NCBI RefSeq assembly: GCF_002934545.1
Contig: NZ_PTJA01000002.1
Coordinates: forward strand, 310,001 to 374,000
Direction: 5' to 3'
From: Lacrimispora xylanisolvens
Lineage (GTDB): Bacteria; Bacillota; Clostridia; Lachnospirales; Lachnospiraceae
DNA: 64,000 nucleotides
Part shown: piece by piece, positions 35,530 through 44,373 of the stretch
How positions within the stretch are numbered: position 1 is the first letter of the stretch
Layout of the letters: each line of letters opens with the position of its first letter
Translations under genes and position numbers: made by a program
The notes under the pieces: generated by a model
Database searches by the model: none
The model's input: the letters and a program-made list of their open reading frames with translations, nothing else
What the model was told of the DNA's origin: nothing

Positions 35530-36273
35530 ATGGACATAAAAGAAATGCTTAACCTGGTAAAAAACGGTGAGATGGGGGTAGATGAGGCACAAAAGATCTT
35601 AAAGGATCTTCCTTATGAAGATTTGGGATATGCCAAACTGGATCATCACCGGGCTCTCCGCTCGGGCTTTGGAGAAACAGTGTTCTGTCAGGGCAAGCCA
35701 GATGAATATCTGGTGCAGATCTACAAAAAATTCTTTGAACGGGACGGAGAGGTCCTGGGAACCAGAGCGACGAAAGAACAGTTTGAGTTAGTGAAAGCGG
35801 CAGTTCCTGAAGTTACCTACGATCCTATTTCAAGAATCCTTAAGGTTGAACGGAAGAATAAAGAAAGAACCGGCTGCATAGCGGTCTGCACGGGCGGTAC
35901 TGCGGATATACCGGTTGCAGAGGAAGCAGCCCAGACAGCGGAATACTTCGGTTCTTACGTGGATCGGATTTATGATGTGGGCGTGGCGGGAATACACCGC
36001 CTGTTGTCCAACCGGGAACGAATTGGACAAGCCAACTGCATCGTGGCAGCGGCCGGAATGGAAGGCGCTTTGGGAACTGTCATAGCAGGCATAGCGGAAT
36101 GCCCGGTAATAGCGGTACCCACATCAGTTGGGTATGGGGCCAGCTTTCATGGATTATCAGCACTTTTAACCATGCTTAATTCCTGCGCAAATGGCATTTC
36201 GGTAGTAAATATTGACAATGGGTATGGGGCAGGATACATTGCGACACAGATCAATCGACTGGCGGTAAGATAA
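35530..36273 (+). CDS. larB: LarB, nickel-pincer cofactor biosynthesis carboxylase
   Basis: 247 residues. LarB carboxylates and hydrolyses nicotinic acid adenine dinucleotide to start synthesis of the nickel-pincer nucleotide. The C-terminal part resembles AIR carboxylase PurE: CTGGTADIPVAEEA, AAGMEGALGTVIAGI, TSVGYGASFHGLSALLTML and the end VVNIDNGYGAGYIA. The ATG at 35530 has AGGTGAG upstream; the GTG at 35521 is too near any ribosome site. One base separates it from larC. It forms the complete cofactor set with larC and larE. Confidence 0.95.
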   Translation: MDIKEMLNLVKNGEMGVDEAQKILKDLPYEDLGYAKLDHHRALRSGFGETVFCQGKPDEYLVQIYKKFFERDGEVLGTRATKEQFELVKAAVPEVTYDPISRILKVERKNKERTGCIAVCTGGTADIPVAEEAAQTAEYFGSYVDRIYDVGVAGIHRLLSNRERIGQANCIVAAAGMEGALGTVIAGIAECPVIAVPTSVGYGASFHGLSALLTMLNSCANGISVVNIDNGYGAGYIATQINRLAVR

Positions 36274-36274
36274 A

Positions 36275-37609
36275 ATGAAAAAAATATTATATTTGGAATG
36301 TAATTCGGGAATCAGCGGGGATATGACGGTGGGAGCTCTCCTGGATCTGGGCGCGGATAAAGAAGTACTGGAAAACGCGCTGGATAGCCTTAATTTAAGT
36401 GGATACCACCTTCATTTTGGAAGAACAAAAAAGTGTGGACTTGATGCGTACGATTTTGATGTTCATCTGGAGACGGAGCGTGAGCATAGCCATGAGCATG
36501 AACACAGCCATGAGCATGAACACAGCCACGAGCATGAGCACAGCCATGAACATGAACACAGCCATGAGCATGAACACAGCCATGAGCATGAACACAGCCA
36601 TGAGCATGAACACAGTCATGAACATGACCACAGTAATGAGAATCATCATTCTCATGAACACAGGAACATAGGTGATATATATAAAATTATAGACCGTCTG
36701 GCAGCGGATGAACGGGTAAAAGCTATGGCAAGACGGATGTTTGATATTGTAGCGGAGGCAGAGGCCAAAGCTCATGGTATTCCGTTGGAAGAGGTACATT
36801 TTCATGAGGTTGGGGCGATTGATTCCATTATTGACATTATCAGTGTTGCTGTCTGCGTGGATAATCTGGGAGTGGATGCAATCGTTGTTTCACCTTTGGC
36901 AGAGGGATTTGGAAGCGTACGCTGCCAGCATGGAGTGATTCCTGTTCCCGTACCAGCCACAGCGAATATCGCATCGGCATATAGTTTGAAACTGCGTCTG
37001 ACCGATAATGAGGGAGAGATGGTTACCCCTACTGGTGCGGCGATTGCGGCGGCTTTAAAAACAGAAGACAGACTGCCGTCATCCTGTCAGATTCTTAAGA
37101 CTGGAATGGGGGCAGGGAAAAAGGAATTTAAGCAGGCCAATGTTCTGCGCGCCATGATTCTTTCTGAGGAGGAAGATTCGGCGGGAGATGAGATGTGGGT
37201 TTTGGAGTCCAACATTGATGACTGCAGCGGTGAGGCACTTGGCCTTGCCATGGAGTCTCTGCTTGACGCAGGCGCGGCTGACGTGTGGTATACACCAATC
37301 TTCATGAAAAAGAACCGGCCCGCCTATATGCTTTCTGTCATCTGTAAAAAAAACCAGATCGAATCCATGGAAGAGATCCTGTTTATTCAGACGACAACCA
37401 TTGGAATAAGGAGATGCCCTGTTAACAGGACGGTTCTGCCTCGTGAAAAGAGAACAGTGATGACACAGTGGGGAGAAGCAGAGATTAAGGTGTGTAAATA
37501 TAAAGACAGGGAATTTTATTATCCGGAATATGAGAGTGTAAAAGCCCTGTGCCGAAAGAGCGGACTGGATTATCATACTATTTACCGGAATCTGCAAAGG
37601 GAGGATTAA
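36275..37609 (+). CDS. larC: LarC, nickel insertase of the pincer cofactor, with long His-rich repeat
   Basis: 444 residues in one frame. LarC uses CTP to insert nickel into the pincer nucleotide. Family signatures: N-terminal LYLECNSGISGDMTVGALLDLG, EVHFHEVGAIDSIIDI, TPTGAAIAAAL and ESNIDDCSGEALG. Between about residues 71 and 128 lies an expanded histidine-rich tract made of eight copies of H-S-H-E-H-E/D plus a degenerate end, a likely nickel store or delivery arm. In Lactobacillus plantarum larC is split and read through by programmed frameshift; here both halves are already fused in frame. Directly after larB and 6 bp before larE. Confidence 0.95.
   Translation: MKKILYLECNSGISGDMTVGALLDLGADKEVLENALDSLNLSGYHLHFGRTKKCGLDAYDFDVHLETEREHSHEHEHSHEHEHSHEHEHSHEHEHSHEHEHSHEHEHSHEHEHSHEHDHSNENHHSHEHRNIGDIYKIIDRLAADERVKAMARRMFDIVAEAEAKAHGIPLEEVHFHEVGAIDSIIDIISVAVCVDNLGVDAIVVSPLAEGFGSVRCQHGVIPVPVPATANIASAYSLKLRLTDNEGEMVTPTGAAIAAALKTEDRLPSSCQILKTGMGAGKKEFKQANVLRAMILSEEEDSAGDEMWVLESNIDDCSGEALGLAMESLLDAGAADVWYTPIFMKKNRPAYMLSVICKKNQIESMEEILFIQTTTIGIRRCPVNRTVLPREKRTVMTQWGEAEIKVCKYKDREFYYPEYESVKALCRKSGLDYHTIYRNLQRED
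36485..36628 (+). repeat. Tandem 18-bp repeat inside larC
   Basis: Eight consecutive 18-bp units of the type CACAGCCATGAGCATGAA (first unit begins CATAGC), differing at a few synonymous positions. Such repeats can change copy number by slippage while keeping the frame, altering the length of the His arm. Confidence 0.95.
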
Positions 37610-37615
37610 GATCAC

Positions 37616-38437
37616 ATGGATGAAAACTTATTAAGTCTTAAGGTAAAACTGGAAGAGGCGATGGGGGAGTACGCCAAAGAAGATATCTGTCTTGCTTTTT
37701 CCGGTGGAGTTGATTCCAGTCTCCTGTTAAAAGTTGCGGCAAAAGCGGTGGAAAAGACAGGGAAAAAGGTGTATGCTGTAACATTTGACAGCAGGCTCCA
37801 TCCATCCTGTGATCTTCAAATTGCTTCTAATGTGGCAAAAGAGCTGGGGGGAATTCACCAGATAATTACCGTAGATGAGCTGGAGCAGGAGGAGATTCGT
37901 TTCAATCCAGTAGACAGATGCTATTTATGCAAGAAAAAGCTGTTTTTAAGTCTGAAGGAATTTGCAGGGGAAAGAAATATTCCTGTTATTATGGATGGAA
38001 CCAATGAAGATGATATGCATGTGTACCGTCCTGGGATCAGAGCTTTAAAAGAACTGGGAATCATCAGCCTTCTGGCAGAACTTCATATCACCAAGGCACA
38101 GGTAAAGGCATTAGCCGCGGAATATGGAATCTCTGTGGCACAGAGACCATCTGCTCCCTGTATGGCAACCAGACTGCCGTATAATACAGAAATAGATTAT
38201 GATATTCTGGGAAAAATCGGTGAGGGGGAGGAGTTCCTCCGATCCCGTTTTAAGGGGAATGTTCGGCTGAGGCTGCATAAGGATATTGTTCGGATTGAAG
38301 TGGATCAGGATTCGTTTGCCAGTGTTTTAAAAGACAGGGATGCTGTGATCTCTTATTTAAAAGAACTTGGTTTTGCCTATATTACTTTGGATTTGGAAGG
38401 GTTTCGCTCTGGAAGCATGGATGTGGGGATTCAATAA
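37616..38437 (+). CDS. larE: LarE, sulfur transferase of the pincer cofactor
   Basis: 273 residues. PP-loop ATP pyrophosphatase motif SGGVDSS at 29-35, which adenylylates the substrate before sulfur transfer. Cysteines at 102 and 105 (RCYLCKK) and at 182 (SAPCMATR) give a C-x2-C plus C set. LarE of L. plantarum gives up the sulfur of a single cysteine at the position of Cys182; the three-cysteine type is reported to hold an iron-sulfur cluster and act catalytically, so this enzyme probably belongs to the latter. Last gene of larBCE. No larA-type racemase is present in the window, so the client enzyme lies elsewhere. Confidence 0.93.
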   Translation: MDENLLSLKVKLEEAMGEYAKEDICLAFSGGVDSSLLLKVAAKAVEKTGKKVYAVTFDSRLHPSCDLQIASNVAKELGGIHQIITVDELEQEEIRFNPVDRCYLCKKKLFLSLKEFAGERNIPVIMDGTNEDDMHVYRPGIRALKELGIISLLAELHITKAQVKALAAEYGISVAQRPSAPCMATRLPYNTEIDYDILGKIGEGEEFLRSRFKGNVRLRLHKDIVRIEVDQDSFASVLKDRDAVISYLKELGFAYITLDLEGFRSGSMDVGIQ

Positions 38438-38464
38438 TTTGAAATTATTTACAGGGGGGATAGT

Positions 38465-39556
38465 ATGCATAAGTTAGGTATTTCAATTTACCCGGAACAC
38501 AGTACAAAAAGTGAAATAAAAAGCTACATGAAACTGGCATCAGGGTATGGTTTTAATAGAATTTTCACCTGCCTGCTGTCAGTTCGGAAATCAAAAGAAG
38601 AGATAATAAAAGAGTTTGCTGAATTTATGGAACTTGCACACCAATACGGGTTTGAAGTTGCCGTTGATACCAATCCGGCAGTATTTGCATATCTGGGAGC
38701 GACTCCCTTTGAAATAAAACCATTTGCTGATTTAGGAGTCGATATTATCCGATTGGATGGACATTTCGGAGATTTGGAAGATATTGCAATTACCAGGAAT
38801 CCCTATATGATACCCATTGAATTTAATGGATCATCCAATATGGATCTGGATTTATTGGTGGAGCGGGGTGCTGATCGCTGGAATATGGTGACGTGTCATA
38901 ATTTTTACCCGCAACGATATTCAGGGCTTGGTTGGAAACGTTTTCTGAATTTAACTGAGAAATATAAAAAAAGTGGATTCAGGACCGCGGCTTTTGTTTC
39001 AAGCCAGAATAAGAACACCTTTGGACCGTGGCCGGTAAAAGCAGGGCTGCCCACCTGTGAAATTCACCGTAATCTCCCTATAGATTTGCAAATGAGGCAT
39101 TTGTTAGCCACCAATATAATTGATGATATAATTATAGGTAATTGCTTTGCAACAGAAGAAGAGTTAAAGCTTATGTCTGAAGTGGATTGCAGTAAAATTA
39201 CGTTTCATATTGAGATAGTGAAAGACTGTACAGAATCTGAAAGAGAGCTTATATTTAAATACAGACATCTTTCAAGAGGAGATGCATCTGATTATATGAT
39301 ACGCTCGTCCTGGCCCAGAGAAGCGTATAGGAATAAAAGTATCCCTTGCAGAGAATTGAAAGGAGATTTCTTTCATAAAGGAGATGTGGTTGCGGTAAAC
39401 GATAATCTGGCACATTACAGAGGAGAACTGCAAATTGTGCTTCAGGATATGCCAAATGATGGTGAAAGAAACCTGATCGGGAAAATACCGCGGGAAGAAT
39501 GGATTCTGTTGGAATGTCTGCTGCCTGAATATGAATTTGGATTCATACATAACTGA
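38465..39556 (+). CDS. MupG-like protein (DUF871), possible 6-phospho-N-acetylmuramidase
   Basis: 363 residues. N-terminal TIM-barrel of the DUF871/MupG type: MHKLGISIYPEHSTKSEI, GYGFNRIFTCLL, VDTNPAVFAYLGATPFEIKPF, GVDIIRLDGHFGD and CHNFYPQRYSGLGWKRF; the small C-terminal beta domain follows after about residue 245. MupG of Staphylococcus splits MurNAc-6-phosphate-GlcNAc from recycled cell wall. No PTS or MurQ gene is adjacent, so the substrate is not certain. AGGGGGGA lies 5-8 nt upstream; 27 bp after larE, possibly co-transcribed. Confidence 0.88.
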   Translation: MHKLGISIYPEHSTKSEIKSYMKLASGYGFNRIFTCLLSVRKSKEEIIKEFAEFMELAHQYGFEVAVDTNPAVFAYLGATPFEIKPFADLGVDIIRLDGHFGDLEDIAITRNPYMIPIEFNGSSNMDLDLLVERGADRWNMVTCHNFYPQRYSGLGWKRFLNLTEKYKKSGFRTAAFVSSQNKNTFGPWPVKAGLPTCEIHRNLPIDLQMRHLLATNIIDDIIIGNCFATEEELKLMSEVDCSKITFHIEIVKDCTESERELIFKYRHLSRGDASDYMIRSSWPREAYRNKSIPCRELKGDFFHKGDVVAVNDNLAHYRGELQIVLQDMPNDGERNLIGKIPREEWILLECLLPEYEFGFIHN

Positions 39557-39562
39557 TAACTA

Positions 39563-39608
39563 CAAGAGTGAGAGATTTTTGATCTTTCACTCTTGCAATT
39601 GTTTTTGA
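39563..39608 (+). terminator. Terminator after the MupG-like gene
   Basis: Stem CAAGAGTGA with AGAT inner pairs against ATCT and TCACTCTTG, then AATTGTTTTT. Confidence 0.8.
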
Positions 39609-39631
39609 ATAAAACAAAGGGAGAAATAAAA

Positions 39632-39991
39632 ATGGATAAGATCAATTTAGAAGAAAAGTTTCAGCTCTTTCACGAATATTGGAGCCCCAAAATTGTTGGA
39701 GAATTAAATGAATCATACGTAAAGATTGCTAAGTTTAAGGGAGAGTTCACCTGGCATACCCATGACAACGAAGATGAGATGTTCTATGTGGTAAAAGGCG
39801 TGCTGACAGTAAAATTCAGAGATAAAGATGTATGCCTGAAGGAGGGAGAAACAATTATTATCCCCAAGGGAGTAGAACATATGCCTGTTGCGGAGAATGA
39901 AGTTCATGTGCTTTTAATTGAACCTAAAAGTACATTAAATACTGGCAACGTCACAAACAGTAAGACGGTTGTAGATCTGGAGAGAATTTAA
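39632..39991 (+). CDS. Single-domain cupin protein
   Basis: 119 residues. Cupin motif 1 WHTHDNEDEMFYVVKG (two His and Glu as metal ligands) and motif 2 with PKGVEHMP. Such small cupins may be isomerases, dioxygenases or metabolite sensors; no partner tells which. The ATG at 39632 has AAAGGGAG 8 nt upstream. Confidence 0.88.
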   Translation: MDKINLEEKFQLFHEYWSPKIVGELNESYVKIAKFKGEFTWHTHDNEDEMFYVVKGVLTVKFRDKDVCLKEGETIIIPKGVEHMPVAENEVHVLLIEPKSTLNTGNVTNSKTVVDLERI

Positions 39992-39996
39992 TAAAT

Positions 39997-40024
39997 AAGG
40001 CAGATTCTGTAGAACCTGCCTTTT
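39997..40024. terminator. Bidirectional terminator between cupin and permease genes
   Basis: AAGGCAG/CTGCCTT stem with 12-nt loop; modest T-rich flanks on both strands. Confidence 0.65.
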
Positions 40025-40040
40025 AAAATTTATGGTATTA

Positions 40041-42401
40041 TTACTGTGCACTTATGGAATCTGCAATGGACATATGGCAGATGCGTTTTACTGGACCTCG
40101 TACAGCCAGAATAACGGATAATAAGACAATTGTTATGATAATGGCCATTTGTATAAATGGAACATTCCACTGCTCGCCCCAGTGAGAAGTTACCAGTTTT
40201 GCGTACAGGAACTGGTTGAGCATTAACCCGAAAATACTGCCGAAGATACAACCTGTAATCGCATAGGCAGAGGCTTCTGCAACTATCATATTTATCAGCT
40301 GGCGGTTACTTAAGCCAATGGCACGAAATGCACCATACTGCTTCATACGGGAGGAGACACTCATGGCAATGCTGTTTACAATATTGAATATGGTAATTAA
40401 AGCAATCAAAGCCATGAATCCATAGATAAACAATCCAAAAGAGTAATACGAACCTATTACGCTGCGATTACCGGAGCGTTCATCGGAAAAGGTGACATCC
40501 ATACCAACTGTTCTGTGAATTTCATCAACATCAGCTTCTGTTGCGTTCTTAGATAGCTTCAAATCAATAATGGTATAATTCGTTTTACCGGTCAGCTGCC
40601 GGAATGTATTTTCAGAACAGATGATTGTTCCAATGTCGGGGGCATTGTTAAAGGGGCTGGAAGAAAGAGAACCGACGATTTTTATATCTGCCGTTTGCCC
40701 CCCTATGTGCAGAGAGACCGTATCTCCGGTTTTTATGGTATTTTGCGGTTTAAAAACAATCAGTCCGGTATTGTTTTTCTGTTGGACGGAATTGAAAGAT
40801 CCATCCAGTAAATAATTCTTAGCCCATCTGAATTGATTTTCCTCATAAGAAATCAAATCCACTTTTTTTTCCTGACCATTTACCGTAATTGGTACGTTAT
40901 AGGCAAACATTCTCCCGTATACCTGCTTAACCGCCGGATTTTCTTTTAATTTTTCCAATAAGCTACCAGGAACCGAACAGGTATTATTAGGGCTTACAAT
41001 AGATAAATCCGGAGTCCACGGCTTCAAGGGAGTAAGGGAATGATGCATAAAATCAATTGTGACCGAAAACCCCAAAAAAAGAATAATACTGAGTGAAAAG
41101 GAAGCTACCATCAAAATAAAGTTTTTTTTGCTGGCTTTCGCATGATGGAATCCAAGAACTGTATCAATTTTAAATAGTGTTGTATTTGCCGCTTTGCGCA
41201 CAGGCTGCAGAGAATTTGCATTTCCGGATACGGCTGCAAGTGGCGAAACCCCGGCAGCTCTTTTTGCCGGTGAACGAGCCGCCAGCAGAACCGTCAGGAT
41301 ACCAACACAGATGCCGGCCATGATACTGGGCAGGCTTATTCCAAATACCGGCATTTCAGCAAAGTATTCCGGGCTGAGAAAACGTAGTAAGGCGCACAAG
41401 ATCCAAATAATAACGGCTCCCAAAGAAATGCCCGACGGTATAGCAAACTTACACCAGCCAAGGGCTTCCCTCCGGACGAATCTCATCAACTGCTTTGGGG
41501 TGGCACCGATACAGCGAATCATTCCAAAAAATTCCGTGCGCTGTGCCACATTGCTGTTTAGGCTGCTGGCAATCATCATAATGCCTGCCAGCAATACTAA
41601 TAAAAATAAAACAGCAGCTGAACAATAGATTTGCATCATAAAAGAATTTCCGCTTTGACCAAGTAAGCCCAGTAACTTCGTATTTTCCGAAACCTGTTCG
41701 TCCGAAAGTCCCAGTTGAGATTTCATATCGGCAATTGTACTTCGTATATTGCTATGAGTAGAAAACTGTACAAAAAAGATGCTGTTATACTCAGCAGGCT
41801 GACCATTTGAGACTCCAGGATATAAAGAGCGAAATGCCTGGGTAGTCAGGCAAACTGCGTAGGAGTCTTCTTTCATTGTTTTAGCAGCATTTTTAGTAAA
41901 GCCAGAAATCATGAATTTATAGCTGGTTCCGTCAGGTCCATAGACTGAAATGGAATCTCCGATTTGCAAGCCAAGCATTGTCTTCGCGTTTTCGGTGACC
42001 ATAGCCTCATGGTCATTCTGTGGAAAGTCTCCGTCCTGAATATCATGAGTTTGCATTTTAGTAATCCAGTCTTTATCACTTCCCACTATAATCACGTTTT
42101 TTCCTGATACAGTATAGCCTTGTTCGCCCCTGAAATTAAGGACACCGTACCAGGAAGATGCGGTTACCTCCGGCCGTGCAGAAATCAGGGTGGCTTGTTC
42201 TTCGTTTATGTTTCGAAACATCACATGCCAATTACCGTCCTCAATACGGGCCTGCATGATCTGGCTGCGTATAAACATGTCGGCCATACCAAAAATAGTT
42301 GTGACCAGAAACACCGCTAAAACAATGCAGAATACAGACATTCTGTTCTGCCTTTTATGGACTTTGGCTGAAATGGGAACAAGGTCAAGATAACTTTTCA
42401 T
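40041..42401 (-). CDS. ABC transporter permease, duplicated FtsX/MacB-type cassettes (second module)
   Basis: 786 residues with the same eight-helix, two-cassette layout as the permease at 3892-6474: helices near 20-43, 258-280, 318-340, 358-380, then 425-447, 655-680, 708-726 and 748-770, with two extracytoplasmic domains. The FFGMIRCIGATPKQLMRFVRREA and QYGAFRAIGLSNRQLINMIV segments are the repeated FtsX coupling motifs. The ATG overlaps the end of the ATPase gene by 17 bases. Low apparent sequence identity to the first permease suggests different cargo or signal. Confidence 0.9.
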   Translation of the reverse strand: MKSYLDLVPISAKVHKRQNRMSVFCIVLAVFLVTTIFGMADMFIRSQIMQARIEDGNWHVMFRNINEEQATLISARPEVTASSWYGVLNFRGEQGYTVSGKNVIIVGSDKDWITKMQTHDIQDGDFPQNDHEAMVTENAKTMLGLQIGDSISVYGPDGTSYKFMISGFTKNAAKTMKEDSYAVCLTTQAFRSLYPGVSNGQPAEYNSIFFVQFSTHSNIRSTIADMKSQLGLSDEQVSENTKLLGLLGQSGNSFMMQIYCSAAVLFLLVLLAGIMMIASSLNSNVAQRTEFFGMIRCIGATPKQLMRFVRREALGWCKFAIPSGISLGAVIIWILCALLRFLSPEYFAEMPVFGISLPSIMAGICVGILTVLLAARSPAKRAAGVSPLAAVSGNANSLQPVRKAANTTLFKIDTVLGFHHAKASKKNFILMVASFSLSIILFLGFSVTIDFMHHSLTPLKPWTPDLSIVSPNNTCSVPGSLLEKLKENPAVKQVYGRMFAYNVPITVNGQEKKVDLISYEENQFRWAKNYLLDGSFNSVQQKNNTGLIVFKPQNTIKTGDTVSLHIGGQTADIKIVGSLSSSPFNNAPDIGTIICSENTFRQLTGKTNYTIIDLKLSKNATEADVDEIHRTVGMDVTFSDERSGNRSVIGSYYSFGLFIYGFMALIALITIFNIVNSIAMSVSSRMKQYGAFRAIGLSNRQLINMIVAEASAYAITGCIFGSIFGLMLNQFLYAKLVTSHWGEQWNVPFIQMAIIITIVLLSVILAVRGPVKRICHMSIADSISAQ

Positions 42402-43080
42402 TCTCTTTGCCTCCCAAATCCGTCAGAACCCCATCCGAAACCCGCAGCACGCGGTCTACTGAGGTAGTCAGATGATTGTTATGGGTAATCATCAGAATCG
42501 TTTGCTGATAAAGGCGGGATGCCTTGACCAGTAAATCAATTACATCCTTACTGTTTTTGCTGTCCAGATTTCCGGTGGGTTCATCCGCCAGGATCAGTTT
42601 GGGCCTTGTGATCAGAGCCCGTCCAATGGCAACACGCTGCTGCTGGCCGCCGGATAACTGGCAAGGCAAGTGATGGCGGCGTTCCAAAAGCCCTAAGACT
42701 TTTAAAATTTCATTCACAGCCGATTGATCGGGTTTTCTGTAATCCAGAAGAATGGGAAACATAATATTCTGCTCCACAGTCAATTCTGCAACAAGCTGGA
42801 AAGACTGAAATACAAAGCCGATATTACGCCGCCTGAAAATGGTACGCTGTTCTTCTTCCATTGAAAATAAATCATTTCCGTCCATATAGATATTCCCGGC
42901 AGTAGGGGTATCCAGAGCTCCGATACAATTAAGCAGCGTACTTTTACCGGAACCTGATTCTCCAACAACGGCAGCAAATTCTCCCTGTTCTAATGTAAAA
43001 GAGACATCTTTCAGGGCATTTACCTGATTTTCACCTGTTCCGTAGGTTTTTGATAAATGACGTACTTTTAAAATCTGCAT
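42385..43080 (-). CDS. ABC transporter ATP-binding protein (LolD/MacB type, second module)
   Basis: 231 residues: Walker [11 protein letters not shown]-loop region [17 protein letters not shown], signature LSGGQQQR, Walker [14 protein letters not shown] and switch His in MITHNNHL. Homologous to the ATPase at 6471-7157 (shared layout [15 protein letters not shown] versus LCKVYGKGDSQVTAL). Overlaps the permease gene and lies 69 bp after the kinase gene. Confidence 0.95.
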   Translation of the reverse strand: MQILKVRHLSKTYGTGENQVNALKDVSFTLEQGEFAAVVGESGSGKSTLLNCIGALDTPTAGNIYMDGNDLFSMEEEQRTIFRRRNIGFVFQSFQLVAELTVEQNIMFPILLDYRKPDQSAVNEILKVLGLLERRHHLPCQLSGGQQQRVAIGRALITRPKLILADEPTGNLDSKNSKDVIDLLVKASRLYQQTILMITHNNHLTTSVDRVLRVSDGVLTDLGGKENEKLS

Positions 43081-43149
43081 ATGATGAGTACCTCCTTTCA
43101 GAAGAGAATAACAGGTACATCTTACAATCGGGTGAATAACAGCTTACAG

Positions 43150-44373
43150 TTACGTAAGGAAGGAAATCGTAAAAACGGTCCCTTCCCCCAGTGCGCTTTG
43201 AATGGAGATGATACCTCCCTGACCCTCAACAATGGCTTTTGCCAGTGACAGACCCAGACCGATTCCCTGGGTATCCAGAGATTTTTTGCTGCGGTAAAAA
43301 CGTTTGAATACGTGATGTAAATCTTCCGGTGCAATACCGGAGCCATTATCTGAAATCATGATGCGCAGCATGGCAGGGGTCCGGTTCCAGGAAACGTGGA
43401 TTGTTCCACCCGAATCGGTATGATCCAAAGCATTTTTAACTATATTTCCAATTGCTTCGCTGGTCCACTGCTTATCGCAAATAAGAGTTTCTTCCGGTAC
43501 TTCATCTACAATAATTTCTTTTCCCTCACGGGCTGCCCTTGTTGTCAGTTCACTGACAGACTGGGAAATTAATTCCCATAAACCACAGCTTTCTTTTCCA
43601 AACACAATACTGCCGGCGTCTAATCGGGTTATTTTCAGCATGACTTGAATCAGTTGTTCCATACGTTTTAGTGCTAATTCTGTTTTTTGGGAGTATTCTA
43701 TTACGGTTTGAACATGATCCGGCTCCTCAGAAATAATTTCATGATACATAGTAAGAGCCGCAAGTGGTGTTTTCAGCTGATGTGATATGTCTGAAATAGT
43801 ACTTTTTAAAAAATCTTTCGCTTTCTTCTCAGCTTCGTTTTTTGACTGCAGGATCATAGCAAGCTGATCTACACAGGCAAAGAGACGATATATGGTTCCT
43901 TCTTTCATTTGCGGCATGTGGTAAGAAAAATCGCCTTCTGTAAAATTGGTAATTACCTTTGCTGCCTGCAGATAGAGCTGCTCTCTTTTCCAAAAAAAAA
44001 TAAATGATCCAGCCAAAAGCAAAGAGGACAGAATCACGCTAAAAAGCAGCATACAGTATAAGGAAATCTTATGAAATTCATCAATAAAGGGAAGAAATCT
44101 GATTGCGGTATGCTCTGTTACACCTATATCAGCAAGCAGAGCGGCTCCCTCCTGGCTGTTTGTTGTACTGGTAATGGCTTTGGCAATTACATCTTTTGAA
44201 ACACCCTGTTGAAAAAGAGAAGTCACAACGGCATTGTCGTGGGATAGAAACAGACCATGCATGGCTTTTACCTGAACAGCATTCAAACTAATGACAGAAA
44301 GAAAAATCAGCAAAACAAGAGTTAAAATAAACGCGGTATAATGTTTGATTTGCTTATCTTGAAAGAGGTTCAT
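43150..44373 (-). CDS. Sensor histidine kinase with external domain (second module)
   Basis: 407 residues. Helix 1 about 13-33, an external region of about 70 residues, helix 2 about 100-125, then a HAMP-like linker, the phospho-acceptor His in DISHQLKTPLAAL, N-box NIVKNALDHT, G1 DNGSGI and G2 TQGIGLGLSLA. Unlike the kinase of the first module it has a true extracytoplasmic loop, so it may sense its signal directly. It overlaps the response regulator gene by 4 bases. Confidence 0.93.
   Translation of the reverse strand: MNLFQDKQIKHYTAFILTLVLLIFLSVISLNAVQVKAMHGLFLSHDNAVVTSLFQQGVSKDVIAKAITSTTNSQEGAALLADIGVTEHTAIRFLPFIDEFHKISLYCMLLFSVILSSLLLAGSFIFFWKREQLYLQAAKVITNFTEGDFSYHMPQMKEGTIYRLFACVDQLAMILQSKNEAEKKAKDFLKSTISDISHQLKTPLAALTMYHEIISEEPDHVQTVIEYSQKTELALKRMEQLIQVMLKITRLDAGSIVFGKESCGLWELISQSVSELTTRAAREGKEIIVDEVPEETLICDKQWTSEAIGNIVKNALDHTDSGGTIHVSWNRTPAMLRIMISDNGSGIAPEDLHHVFKRFYRSKKSLDTQGIGLGLSLAKAIVEGQGGIISIQSALGEGTVFTISFLT

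Noticed and set aside
36485-36628. Regular 18-bp repeats that could be taken for a CRISPR array
   Set aside because: They are tandem without spacers, in frame, and encode the His-rich arm of LarC.
36395-36805. Met-rich open frames on both strands across the larC repeat
   Set aside because: They are by-products of the 18-bp repeat read in other frames; no ribosome site and low-complexity product.
42120-42393. Plus-strand frames inside the second permease gene
   Set aside because: They run antisense to a gene with clear FtsX topology and have no ribosome sites.
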